Assembly: GCF_020497125.1 (NCBI RefSeq)
Contig: NC_059081.1
Span: 18,819,105 to 18,883,104, forward strand
Source: Mauremys mutica
Taxonomy: Eukaryota > Chordata > Testudines > Geoemydidae
Length of the DNA: 64,000 bases
Direction: 5' to 3'
Under the pieces are notes generated by a model. It searched no databases, had not been told where the DNA came from, and was given only the letters and a program-made list of their open reading frames with translations. This document shows positions 31,291-42,282 of the stretch, piece after piece. A program made the position numbers and the translations under genes. Position 1 is the first letter of the stretch, and each line of letters opens with the position of its first letter.

Positions 31291-33230
31291 AATATGTCAG
31301 CAGTGGAAGAATTGATGAGGTGTGTGTATAAATCATATGGGAATAAAACCTGTTTCCAGTTTAGCTTGGTATTTTCTCATGATATTAAAAATTATGTGTG
31401 TGTACATGTACACATGCACACAAAACAATAGCTAATAGTGAAGGACCAGATCCTGGCTCCATGGACGTGGCTGTAGAGAGCTTACTCGGGGCTGGCTGTA
31501 AATTCACAGTCTAGTTCATTATTTTTTCTTTAGTTTTTCTATAAATCTCAATGTTTGTAAAATTTAGAATAACTTTACCTGAAGACCTTTGATCCGCTGA
31601 TTATCACAGGTTATCTATGGCACATGTAAAGGGTGGTTTGACAGGCACCATTCCAAGCTATGATCTGCTGATGAGGAATCAAATAGGATTAGTCTTTGGA
31701 TAATACCTTTTGCAGAAGGCAGGGCAGAGTTTAGTAGTACATGGTGTTAACATTTCAAAAAGGTCAAGATAAGTGAGAATCTATAAATCTTAGGATAAAT
31801 AAGTGATGAGTTTCTGCCCTGTATTCCAGGCAAACTGTTATTACTGTTTTTAATTTTGTTTTTTCTGCTAAGAGAATTGAATAATCATTAAAGTGTTTTG
31901 TGCTGGACAATTACCAAATGATTTTCAGGTCAGATATGAGACATGCAAGTGCTTTTTCTATCGTTGTTAAAATTGTGCCGGTTTATTTTAGTTGCATAAT
32001 GTTTTTCAAATGTAATAGTTTTCCCAACTCTCTTCATAAGTATTCTCATTGCAAAGAAAAATACTAGGGCAAATTCAACCATGGCTGAAGTGGGCACAAC
32101 TCCTACTGAATTCAAAGAGAATTTTACTTCCTTATGACAAGGGTGAATTAAGTTCTTTGACTTGGGTTTTCAGACTTCAGCCAGTTCATTTTCAGGTTGA
32201 GTAACAAATATTGCACAAATTCATACAGAAGCCACTGCAAGGAGTGTGAAGGGGTACTGCACTAGTGGTAGCGATCTCAGTTATTTTCTCTTTGGGGTAC
32301 CTGCAGAAACATCAATGACTATACTATTGTAACAGAGTGCGTTCATTGTCTATTTCCTCCAGTGTTGGTCACTAATGGCTGGCTGCTGTTGAGAGCAGGA
32401 AGAGGCATAGCCTTGGTTACCCAGCAGTGCCAGAGACCCTGCTGCTTTAGCAGTGTCTAGCACTGCTGGGACTCTGGTTCTTGTGCTCTGGGTGTGCAAG
32501 CACTAGCATTCTGGTTACCTGCGTGGGACTGGGCAGCAAGTTTCATTACAGCCTCTCCATCTTGCTATCCATCTATGCAGGGAAAGGCAGAGTCTGGTTG
32601 GCAACGTTCACCAATTTCTCTCTAGAAAATCCAGGACTCTAATAACCAAATAAGAATTTTTAATATACAAAGAGAACAGAGTCCCTTGATGTGCTCTATG
32701 GCTGCTCACCTCTAAAGGGACTGTGGTAGTTTTGTGGTACGTGGTAGCTTCTGCAGCCTGCATTCTGTTGTGTAGATTTTCATTTTTAATCTGAGGTGGG
32801 TGGGTAGGAAAGAATTAAAAAACAAAGAAATAAACTTCCTGCTAGTTAGCCATTTTTACTGTACTGTCTTTTAAATACATGCTCACTAATAAGATGGCAC
32901 TGGCATTTATGATAATACATCTGTTACAATGCAATTTCCATTAGTGGAAGGTATTTCAAAGAAAATGGATTTTGAACCTTTACTGTCACATGTGCATGCA
33001 AACAATTTTATTCACATTCTGATTGATCTTTAATATCAGCTCAAAATATAATGTAAACATAATATAAAGGGCCTGATCCTTCAAACATACGAGCGTAGCA
33101 CTGGAACAAGTCCTGATTTTAATGTCATGAGAAATGTACCCATGTGGGTATTTGCAGGATTTGGCTCTATGCCACTGTTGTCACGGTGTGAAAATACAGG
33201 ATGGGTAGGGTACTCAGATATGAGAAGGGA
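31291..33230. other. No gene seen
   Basis: Non-coding. The part at 32330-32600 is richer in GC and has weak palindromes (CAGCAGTGCCAG / CACTGCTGGG) but no definable ends. GGGCCTGATCCTTCAAACAT near 33070 begins a possible MITE. Confidence 0.35.
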
Positions 33231-33395
33231 GGAGGGATAGCTCAGTGGTTTGAGCATTGGCCTGCTAAACCCAGGGTTAAGAGTTCAATCCTTGAGGGGG
33301 CCATTTAGGGATTTGAGAATTGGTCCTGCTCTGAGCAGAGGGGTGGACTAGATGATCTCCTGAGGTCCCTTCCAACCCTAATAATCTATGATTCT
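33231..33395 (+). mobile_element. Turtle polIII/SINE (Cry I type): tRNA-derived head with CR1-like tail
   Basis: The first 73 bp fold as a tRNA relative: GGAGGGATAGCTCAGTGG with an A box (TAGCTCAGTGG, 33238-33248) and GAGTTCAATCC (33281-33291) as B box. The rest, TGGTCCTGCTCTGAGCAGAG followed by GGACTAGATGATCTCCTGAG and ending CTATGATTCT, matches the tail of the CR1 at 5115-5190. SINEs of this make-up are described in turtles and use CR1 machinery through the shared tail. It is transcribed by RNA polymerase III in the plus direction. Good preservation of both boxes suggests modest age. Confidence 0.9.
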
Positions 33396-33449
33396 AAGAA
33401 TGTCAGAAAAGACATTGAATAAACTGGAAAAATCAAGAGAGTGTTTAAT

Positions 33450-33580
33450 GTGATGCCCCTATCCTGCAAGCATTATGCACATGTAACTTTAAACATGTGA
33501 ATAATCCAACTGAAGTGAGTGGGATGACTTGTGCTTAAAATGTAAGCACATGCATAAGTGTTTGTAGGGTTAATGCATAT
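33450..33580. mobile_element. Palindromic MITE, CCTGCAAGCATTATGCACATG type
   Basis: CTATCCTGCAAGCATTATGC followed by ACATGTAACTTTAA is mirrored by TAAGCACATGCATAAGTGTT and TGTAGGGTTA. Almost the whole element is one large imperfect hairpin. Related copies lie at 34690-34850 and 59065-59210. Confidence 0.55.
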
Positions 33581-34139
33581 GTAGTGTGTGGGCACAAGAT
33601 TATTTTAGGTAATGAGTTTGTCTTGGATAACCGTGGACTATAAAAATCATTGTTACCTCTCCTAATTGGCCACTTTTTAAATTTGGGAGTAAGTGGAGAG
33701 AGAAACCTATAAGTGACCAGAAAAGAAAATACAGTAAAAGAATTTTGGGGGAGAGAAAAATATATATTTTTGAGTTGTGATTTGAAGTTTAATTTCCTCA
33801 TCTGGGGAAAAAAACAATAAATAATTATAAGGAAAATGCATCATGAACATGAAGTGCAGATCAGAATTAATAGTTTGAATAATCTGTAAATTATTTTTTT
33901 AAATGTGAACTACAGATTTTTTTTCCTCTCTGTATTTGCCAATTCACAGTTAACTATGCCTTCACATTTGGAAGTTTGAGATATTCAGTAACTAAATTTG
34001 ATGTGAAATCTTGGTGGCCTTCATAATGTAATTTATTCATGCTGCTGTGGATGGCATATGTTGCCTGTGTGGTAACTTTTTATCATATCTGCACAGAACT
34101 GCTAGTGTTTCAAATTGTGTTATACAAACTGAGATAAAG

Positions 34140-34232
34140 GGACAAATTCGGATTTTGCTTGCCTCGGTGTAAATCAATGTACTCAGTGGAGTTACATTGG
34201 TGTAAGCAAGATGGGAATCAGGTTCAGGGTCT
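34140..34232. mobile_element. Palindromic MITE, CAAATTCGGATTTTGCTTGC type
   Basis: GATTTTGCTTGCCTCGGTGT then AAATCAATG is mirrored by GGTGTAAGCAAGATGGGAAT, giving an imperfect hairpin of about 90 bp. Non-coding. Confidence 0.45.
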
Positions 34233-34689
34233 TTAATTTATTCCTGTGGGTTTCTTTTTCAGACTTAATGTAATCTCTGTACTCCTCAGACAACAGCAGG
34301 CTGTTATTTTTGTAGTCTTTCTCAAGGAACTAACAGATGCCAAGCCTCCTGACTAGGGCAGGAGTCTCCTACCCTTGGGGAGTTACTGCTACCCACTAAC
34401 CCTTCCAATTCTGAGCTGGGGAAAGTATGTTCAAAAGGCAGCTGATGAGTGCTACCTGAGCTAAAAAACAAAAACTAAAAAACCACAACTGGCAGTGAGT
34501 GTTGTCTGAGGTTTCCTTGGATTTGTGGATTAGGGTCTTTAGTGAAATATCTTCTAGTAGAAAGATAAAGTCCCTATCTTGGCATTATTCAGTGCCACAA
34601 TGTGGAGTGCTGGCTGGGTCCCAGGTGTACAGGGCCCTATTTGAACCTACAGAGGTCTCATGAGGGTCAGCAGCAGAGTGCCTGAACAG
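34233..34689. other. No gene seen
   Basis: Non-coding sequence between two palindromic repeats. Confidence 0.35.
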
Positions 34690-34849
34690 GGCATGATCCT
34701 GCAAAGTGCTTAGCACTCTGGCCCTGATCCAGTAAAGCACTTTAGCTTGTACTTAAATTTAAGTTTATGAGCAGGCCCATTGCATTCAGAGAGATGTCTT
34801 GCATTCTTGAACTTAAGCACATGCTTAAGTTCCTTGTAGGATTAGAACC
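34690..34849. mobile_element. Palindromic MITE related to 33450-33580
   Basis: CCCTGATCCAGTAAAGCACT, then TAGCTTGTACTTAAATTTAA is mirrored by ACTTAAGCACATGCTTAAGT and CCTTGTAGGATTAG. A solo LTR begins directly at its right edge. Confidence 0.5.
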
Positions 34850-35964
34850 TGTGACGGGATCCCTGGGGTGCATCCTGGGACTCTGGGACTGCTGTGCCCC
34901 CTGAACTCTCTCCAGCCTGGGCTTTCTCACAATGCCTTGCTAGTGACCAGCAGCCAAACCCCTCCAGGTGCTGTTATCACTTAGCACAACCGCATGTGGG
35001 GACCCAACACCCAGCTAGATTACATGAATGCTCCCAGAGCCGCTCATGAATCACACACAGAAAGTCACCAGAGCCAAATCCCCCCAGCTCCCAGCACTGT
35101 ACCTCAGGAATATGCCGTCTTGTACTGTTCGAGATGGGCAGTGCAGATTTATTAATTGGTTCACCACTTCATCAATGGAAAGTTGAGGAGATTTGCCAAA
35201 CACTTCATCAAACTCATTGGTAAAGATAAACAATAAAGCAAATTTATTGACTACAAAAGATAGATTTTAAGTGATGGACAAAAAAGTCAGAGTTAGTTGC
35301 CAAAAGAAATAAAATATAAGCAAACAGTCTAAACTCTCCTCCCTATTAGACCGAGCAACAACTAGACTAAGTAGTTTTTCTCACCCCACTGGATATTGCA
35401 GTTCATAGTACACAGATTTCACCCTTGAAATCTGGGCCAGTCCTCTCAGCTGGAGTCTTCAGAGTGTCCTTGTTAATTGCAGCATAGATGGGTGAAGGAG
35501 AAAGGCCCCACATGGGCCTCCTGTGTTCGGTTTTATACCCTCAGTCCGTGTGCTTGGAAAATAAGTCCAGGCATGTCTGGGTGCATTGCTGAGTCTCCAG
35601 GCAAGGTTGAGCAATTCTCCTCTTTTGGCCTCATGCAGGTGAGTCATTGCATTGTAGCTCCCTTGCTGGACAGTGGTTGTTGATGGGTTGATTGACACCC
35701 CACCCGACTGTTGGCTATTTTCCTTGCTGTTGTCTCTGGAGCTAATATCTGGCTGAATCCCCAATTTACAGTATGTTTTAGTGACAACCATACAACGTAA
35801 TTCTCATAACTTCATATGGGTTAATAATATACATTTATGGATAGAGAAATGACTTTCAGAAGATCGTAACCTTTCCCCGGTACCTTAAAGGGCATGCTTC
35901 ACAACTGTATATAAATGAGGAATATGGGGTTACAGGGTGCTCCCCCAAGGCACAGAATGTCACA
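34850..35964 (-). mobile_element. Solo LTR, 1.1 kb, minus orientation, perfect TSD GAACC
   Basis: Starts TGTGACGGG and ends ATGTCACA on the plus strand (TGTGACA termini, TG...CA). GAACC is duplicated at 34845-34849 and 35965-35969. On the minus strand a TATAAAA box (35537-35531) precedes an AATAAA (35248-35243), so the LTR points to the left. No viral coding sequence remains; the small frames on both strands are chance. Confidence 0.85.
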
Positions 35965-35969
35965 GAACC

Positions 35970-38109
35970 AGTGTTGCCAAACCCTGCCAATTCTCCCCCA
36001 GATGTAGGACATCTGTCACACATAGTATCAGTCATGGTGGTTGTGATGCTGGGAATGACATTAGGGGAAGCGGTGCCCCTTGATATTTGTTGTGGAGTGA
36101 GGAGGATTAGTCCAGATGAGTGATGGTCACGTAGAGTTAATTACAGGATGGCCTAGTGTTAGAGTTGGCCAAAAATTTTCCTGTGGAGTAGAACTTCACC
36201 AGATAATGCTGGTTTGCGAAACCCAAAATGTTTCACAAGAACAGTTTGGATTTGAACTCTAGTCTAATCACAGGCAAGTTTATGTTGGAAAGTTGCCTAG
36301 TGAGCTCAGGGTCTCTTGCAGCTTCCAGGGTCTGTGGCTTTGGGGCAGCTCCATGGTGCAGAGCTCCAGGACCAGGGATCATTGGATCGTGCCTAGACAA
36401 CTTTGCTGTGCCAGGGATTGTAGGCTCAGGCTGGGAGCCTGAAAGCCCTGGGAACCCCAGCTCTCACCAACACTTGGCTCCCAACTCAGCAGTGGGGAGC
36501 CTGGAAACCCAGAGAGCCCCACCTCTCACGTTTGATTTCTTATCTCTTCTCTCCCCTCGCCCCCCTTGAATTTCTTTTTGGCTGAAACTTGCAGTTTTCA
36601 TTCTGAAATGGTACAAAAACTTTTTTGGAGCTTCCACTGGCATGGAATTGAGGTATGTGTGTCACTCTCTCTCCTGAAGTCGTCCCATTTGCAATGCACT
36701 GGATCCAAAGAGTAGGGTGCAGAGCCCCTATGCCTCACTTCTATACCAGGCCCGGCTGGCTTCTTGGGCTTGATTAACCCAGTGCAAACTTGCTTACAAG
36801 GCCACTTATGGTCCTTTGTTTGACCCTGTAAGATTTAGGATTTAGCTCTAGATCAAGGACTAGGATTTGCTTTTTTCCCTTCAATTCAGGGTGCAATGTT
36901 TATTCTTGAAATTTAAAGTCTAGGTCGTAACGTTAACCCCCAAATATTGGGAAAAGTCCATGAATGCAAGCGTCTTACATTGCCTGCATTACTTTTCCTG
37001 TGTAAAAGCTCAATTTGATATCTCTACAGGTTTCGCAATGCAGCTAAAATATAAAAATGAATTAAGCTAAACAGATACAACACTGTATCCTCCACAGCAG
37101 TTAGTCAATATCTGATTAACTATAATTACATGAGTTTATCATGATAGAAACTGTTTGAGTAATTTCAATAAAACTCCAAATTAAAAGATTTAGTGTATAT
37201 CCACTATTTTCAGGTTTATCTTTGACTTCTTATCAAGAACCATACTGTGTATTATGTATTGTAATAATGCTGCCTTTTTCATAAGGCTGGAAATGTAATG
37301 GAATTTCAGAACTAAACTTCTAATATCTGATAACTTTAATGAAAGGCACCGAATGATGCCAATAACATGTTGCAGAAGAATCTTATCACTCTGCTTGCCC
37401 TGTCCCAGCGGTGAAACTTTGACATATGAAATGTGGGACTAATGACCAGTTACAAATGTAGGAATTTATATTTAGGAAATATAAATGCAAAAGCTAATCT
37501 TGTAGGAGAAAGAGTTTAGATTACATGTATAACGTTCACTTTCACATCAAAATTCAGTTAGTTCTAATGCCATTTTTTAACTGTATCATCTACATACAGT
37601 ATGCAGAGATGAACTGGCAATCCAAATCTTGTGTCTCAGTGTCCTTAGCTTCATGGAAGTTGGGATTCGTATCCAGAGCTGAACTTTGCAGCTTGAATCT
37701 GTCTCCATCCATGGTTTGTTTAATTATAAAATACCAGATATCATGGATGATGGGCATGTTAAAGATAAATAGGCGAAGAGAGAAAAAAATGTTGCATAAG
37801 GCTCTCACATGACATATTGTGGCGAAAGCCTTGAATTTTAAAGCTGTGACACTAGCAAATTGCTTTTTAGGAACTCACTAAGGGCATTGGTAATGGCCAC
37901 CATTTTGGCTGATACCTAGAATTGAACCAGGGGCCTCCAGAGCTAAAAGTACATATCTCTACATGTACCATCTCTAAAGTACCCACATAACAGACTCTGC
38001 GCCAGAGAAGGGGATGTGCAATGTATACTGAGTAGTACTGACCCTGAGTGCTCTGCTTTATTACTATGTATTTTAAGCAAACTAATTTTGCCTTTTCTTC
38101 CAAATCTAG
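35970..38109. other. Sequence upstream of the host exon, no gene seen
   Basis: 36160-36640 is GC-richer and may be a decayed DNA element (TTGGCCAAAAATTTTCCTGT near its start). 36950-37520 is AT-rich, repeat-free by eye and rich in TAAT motifs, and might hold conserved non-coding DNA near the exon. 37880-38010 contains GAATTGAACCAGGGGCCTCC, whose reverse complement resembles a polymerase III B box, possibly a SINE remnant. None of this is firm. Confidence 0.35.
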
Positions 38110-38274
38110 GACTAGAGAAGACAAGAAACTGAATTATGTTTCTGAGGGATCTCTGGGTTTCTGCTCATTGGGCATGGCAGGGCATGAGGAATATCTTGCT
38201 TTTACTTGTGCTCTCAATGTTACAAACAACTGATTTGGAAGCCAGGAAAGATCATCAATTTGTCTGGAAAACAG
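38110..38274 (+). CDS. THSD7B: Host exon: first coding exon with signal peptide, probably THSD7B
   Basis: The exon follows the pyrimidine-rich acceptor TTTTCTTCCAAATCTAG (AG at 38108-38109) and ends ...AAAACAG before the donor GTAGGA at 38275. Translation from ATG 38136 gives 46 codons and one base: a basic and aromatic start (MFLRDLWVSAHWAWQG), a hydrophobic run (NILLLLVLSML), then ARKDHQFVWKT. This is a secretory signal peptide followed by the beginning of an extracellular domain. A WKTG start leading into a thrombospondin type-1 repeat is what I know of THSD7 proteins, large membrane proteins with many TSP1 domains. The first 26 bases are 5' UTR. The gene assignment rests on recall of the family; THSD7A is the alternative. 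No second exon of this gene was found in the window, which fits its very long introns. Confidence 0.55.
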
Positions 38275-39348
38275 GTAGGAATCAACATATTCTTATTTAT
38301 TCACTTTCTAGTTCCTAAGATTTAAGAAGTCTGTTCCTATTCCTACTCTGACTTAGCACTATAAGAAATTCCCAAAGAAAAATGTCCTAATAGTATTTTC
38401 ATGTAGTTTTATTTATTTATGTGTGTATATATACATATATTTCCCCCTCTACTTTAGTTTATTCCATCTTTTAGTTCACTGAAATGCTGTATCCTGAAGT
38501 GACACTTGGTATAGTCTGGGTTTTCATAATGCTATCACTTGAACAGAGGCAGCTAACAGGAGACTTTGTCCTGGGAGGCAGTGGCACTTAGTGAGTGGTG
38601 CTTTTGCTCCATTTGTGGGTTCTCTGTGAACAGGCTGCATAGCTGGGCCATGAGGCCTTGGGTAAGCAGTTGAGACATATCTGTCTGTTGGTGCCTTGGT
38701 AAAGGCCATGAGGCTTGGCGCTTTGATCAGATCCAGTGTTTGAAGTCTTTGAGTGGTCCATTGTTTCCTGGTGGTGAGGTATGGAGCTGGGCTAAACAGA
38801 GAGACTTGATATAAAAAGATCTTGCTGGGTGAATTCGAGAGCCACAAACAGGGGCAGCTAATAGGGGAGTTTCGGAGGTAGTTGAGAGCAGGAGTGTGAA
38901 AAGCGTTGCTTCCAGGTTCTGCTCCTACATGCAGTTTCAAGATGGCCAGTGATGGAACTGTGGGTGTCCTGCAATGGATGTGCGTTGTTTTATTTCCTGC
39001 CTGAAGCCAGAAGGGACTTACTACACATGAAGTGAAAGCCGGTGATGGAGAAACTTCTTGGATTGGACAGGCAAATACAGACACTATTGAGAACCAGAGA
39101 AGTTGAGGAGTTCCTAGACAGCCCAGTTCAGGAAACATCAAGTACACCAGGTTCAAGGAAGAAAGAAGCTGGCCACCAAGGAGTTGGGGAGACAGGAAGC
39201 CAGAAGAGAGGCCTGGCCATTCATAACTATCGGAGGCAAGAGGTCACATCTACATTTTTCACAATTGGAGACAGAGGAGGGTGGGTGGACTGTGGCTACT
39301 AGAGAGAAGAGGAAGCTTTTAGCTGTATGGAATTCCTCCTGGTCAAGT

Positions 39349-40332
39349 CAGTGGTCTCCACACAAGATCACTTTTTGAATTTAAGATCAACCCAGGAGCT
39401 GCCCTGCCCCACTCACTCCATTCCGCCCTCACTCACTTTCACCAGGCTGGGGCAGGGAGTTGGGGTTTGGGAGGGGGTGTAGGCTCAGGGTTGGGGCCAG
39501 GGGTTCAGAATGTGGGAGGGGTCGTTAGGCCGAGCCTGGGGCAGGGGATTAGGGTGCAGGAGTGAGGGGTGCAAGCTCTGGGAGGAAGTTTAGGTGCAGG
39601 GGTCAGGTGGTCACACTGCACCTAATCTCATAGAATCCACTGGAGCGTTCATGAATTTTAATCCTTCAGGGATTGTCACAAATCAGCGTAACATTCTCAA
39701 CTATGTGCATTGGCTGAGCCTCGGGCATGGGGTTGGGGTGAAGGAGTGAGGGGTACAAGCTCTGGGAGGGAGTTTGGTGCAGGAGGGGGCTTATAGCTGG
39801 TGCAGAGTGTTGGGATGCAGGAGAGGGTGAGGAGGGTGGGCTCTGGGAGGGGGTTTGGGTGAAGGAGGGGGCTTCGGGCTGGAGCAGGGGGTTGGGATGT
39901 GTGTGAGGGGTGCAAGGTGGAGGCTCCGGCTGGGAGGCGCTTACCGCAGATGGCTCCTGGCTGATGGTGCAGTGGGGCTCAGGCAGGCTGCCTGCCTTTT
40001 TTGGCCCCACGCTGTTCCTGGAAGCAACTGGGCTGCTGGCATGTCTCTGCGGCCCCTGGGGGAAAGGGGAGATGCGGGTCTCTGTGCGTCGCTCACTCCT
40101 GCAAGCGCTGCCTGGCCAATGGGAACTACAGGGCTGGTGCTGGGGGCAGGGGCAGTGTGTGAAGCTGCAGCCCCCACCCAGGGGCCGCAGGGATGTGCCA
40201 GCAGCCAGCCGCTTCTCGGAGCGCCATGGGGCCACGGCAGGCAGGCAGCCTGCTGAGCCCTGCTGTGCTGCCAGACTTTTTAGTGGCCTCGAGATCACGA
40301 TCAACTTGCAGAGACTCCAGGATCGACCACTG
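39349..40332. mobile_element. hAT-type DNA element, 984 bp, CAGTGGTCTCCA ends
   Basis: Left end CAGTGGTCTCCACACAAGAT and right end CTCCAGGATCGACCACTG are imperfect inverted repeats. GGTCAAGT (39341-39348) and CTTCAAGT (40333-40340) are a worn 8-bp duplication. The interior is GC-rich. It is the same family as 57452-58194 (shared GATCACTTTTTG, AAGATCAACCCAGGA, CACTTTCACCAGGCTGGGGC). A segment around 39615-39715 looks like an additional insertion or internal duplication. Frames across it are by-products of GC content. Confidence 0.8.
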
Positions 40333-40565
40333 CTTCAAGTTGATACCAGGTCCTCAATATTTAAACTGTGAAAGATACCTCTTAAGAACCAGGGGGTCTA
40401 AGGGAAGGGAAAGCCTGTGCATGGTAGCTAAGCCCAGCCTCTAAAAATCAGTTTTGCCCATAAAGAGTTTCCTCAACTTTCCAAGGAAGTCTGTCCATCC
40501 TTGCTGGAGGTTCAACACTCAGAAGCATCAAAAGAACATTCTGCAAAGGATAAACAGACAACAGG

Positions 40566-40781
40566 ATGGTGTGCTGTCTTCCCAGAATCAAGACACGCGA
40601 CATCACTCACATGAGATTGGAGGAATTTCTGAAGTTAATGGGCAAGGATCCATTTATGGGCACTAATGACAGTGCATCATGGGATATACCGCAGGTAAGA
40701 GATGACTTCAGGGAACTCAGAAGCATGCTGAAGAATAATGTCCAAGCGATCTTCTTTGTTATCTTCTTGTCCCGAGAGTGA
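40566..40781 (+). pseudogene. CR1 ORF1 esterase-domain fragment of element B
   Basis: The 71-codon frame VCCLPRIKTRDITHMRLEEF, GTNDSASWDIPQVRDDFREL and NVQAIFFVIFLSRE aligns with [40 protein letters not shown] and [10 protein letters not shown] of the intact ORF1. The conserved GTND block is retained. The N-terminal zinc region lies upstream in another frame, beyond the hAT insertion. Confidence 0.7.
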
Positions 40782-40954
40782 AGGGAGACAGAAGGCAGAA
40801 GATTCTAAAAATGAACTTCTGGTTAGGTAAGTGGAATAGGATTTGGTTTTGTGGAACATTGGTCCACCCTCTTCTATGGGAAGAGGAGACTCAGTAGAAA
40901 TGGAACCAATCTCCTCAAGAACAGGCTGGCTCGAGTAGTCAGGAGGGTAATATT

Positions 40955-40964
40955 ATTAAACTGA
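40955..40964 (+). promoter_or_regulatory. Relic of the ORF1/ORF2 frameshift junction in element B
   Basis: ATTAAAC followed by TGA at the end of ORF1 (frame ...GTA ATA TTA TTA AAC TGA) corresponds position by position to TTTAAAC-TAG in the intact CR1. One base of the heptamer differs. ORF2 starts downstream at 41069 (FNFLYTSARNLSS). Confidence 0.45.
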
Positions 40965-41229
40965 AATAACACAATGGGAGGGTAAAAAGAGGGGAGAATC
41001 AAGAAGTTGAGAACAAAATTAACGGAACCAAAGGACGTGAAGAGAAGAGATTCTTTAATTTCCTGTACACCAGTGCTAGGAACCTCAGTAGCAAATAAGA
41101 GGATTTGGCATTGCTCATTTGTGAGTATAAATTCAATCTAGTTGATATTACTGAAACACGATTCACACATTTGGAACGTTAACATAAATGGTTATAACCT
41201 CTCTCTCGGTTTACACAATATAAATGTGA

Positions 41230-42056
41230 TTAGTCATGATAAGCTACCATTAATTTTTAGATCTCTAATCCGTTCCTCTTGCTATTGCTATTGATATACG
41301 GGCATATGCTAAATAAGGTATAGGTATGGATTAATGCAGTAATGCAAAAGCCTACAGGTCCCAAACTGTAAAACAATAGCTTAGCCAAACTATCTAAGGC
41401 CCAAGGCTTAAAGACTTGACATAAGCAACTAACCAGTAAATGACCCTATATCCCAAGATAGAGTGCTGTTATAGGCAATTGTTGCTAAACTGCTGACAGG
41501 TAACCACAAAATGACACTTTATACTAGCTTTAGATATTTTAAATTAACCACATCAGCATTTGTCAACTAACTGATTAATACTAATAAACTTGAAGTAAAA
41601 GGCCTATTAACCGATGGGAAAAGGGCATCCCCACGTTAGTAGGGTAAGGAAAAACAGATAAGGAAAAGGGGCTGATGCCCGTACTGAATATGCATTAGGC
41701 TTATTTAGTATTAGCATAACCTCTAATATAAGGTGGCACTTGGCCCATATACCTGGAGCCTACCAGCTGAAGGACCACTCATGGGTCATTGTACTACTAC
41801 AAGGTTCCCTGCAAAGGATGGTATGAGTAGGCAAATTCTGGATGCTTGTCTTATCTCTGTCTGCTTAGCTAGGTCAAAGTGTTTGTGATATTGCTGACTA
41901 TGCTAATAAAGCTATTGTAGGTTCAAAAGGTCTTGCCTAAGTGTGAGTGTCTGTCTTGCATACCTGGGGGTCCTCACTCCCAAATTAACTGTGATGCTGT
42001 GGCTGATCTAGAGGCAAATGAACCCTGCCAAATCACCACATGTTAAATTGGAAACT
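41230..42056 (+). mobile_element. Probable solo LTR inside CR1 element B
   Basis: Non-CR1 sequence separates the endonuclease start from the linker of element B. It carries a TATAAGG box (41727-41733) and an AATAAA (41905-41910) about 175 bp apart in plus orientation, followed by GT-rich sequence, as in a retroviral LTR. Exact ends and a target duplication could not be fixed. Confidence 0.5.
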
Positions 42057-42235
42057 CTAAATAATACCAAACCAACAGATCACACAACATTACTTGTCTA
42101 TATGAGGTAGAATTCCCCTGTGTTGGTTGCAATTAGTTTTTTAGTTTTGGAAATTGTCATCTACAATATTTAGAAACATCCAAGGATGTTTTACTACTGG
42201 CAATATGAGACGTCCTATAAAATAAAGTCCAGACC

Positions 42236-42282
42236 AGTGCTTATTTTTATTTATTTATTTGTATATATACACACACACACAC
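42236..42282. repeat. (TTTA)n and (CA)n compound microsatellite
   Basis: TTATTTTTATTTATTTATTT followed by GTATATATACACACACACAC. It splits old CR1 sequence. Confidence 0.75.

Noticed and set aside
38524..39156. 210-codon minus-strand frame near the host exon
   Set aside because: Antisense to the 5' UTR and ORF1 start of CR1 element B; no signal peptide or domain, and opposite in strand to the host exon.
39666..40304. 212-codon proline- and serine-rich minus-strand frame, with several overlapping plus-strand frames
   Set aside because: Lies wholly within a GC-rich hAT-type element with matching copies elsewhere; composition artefact.
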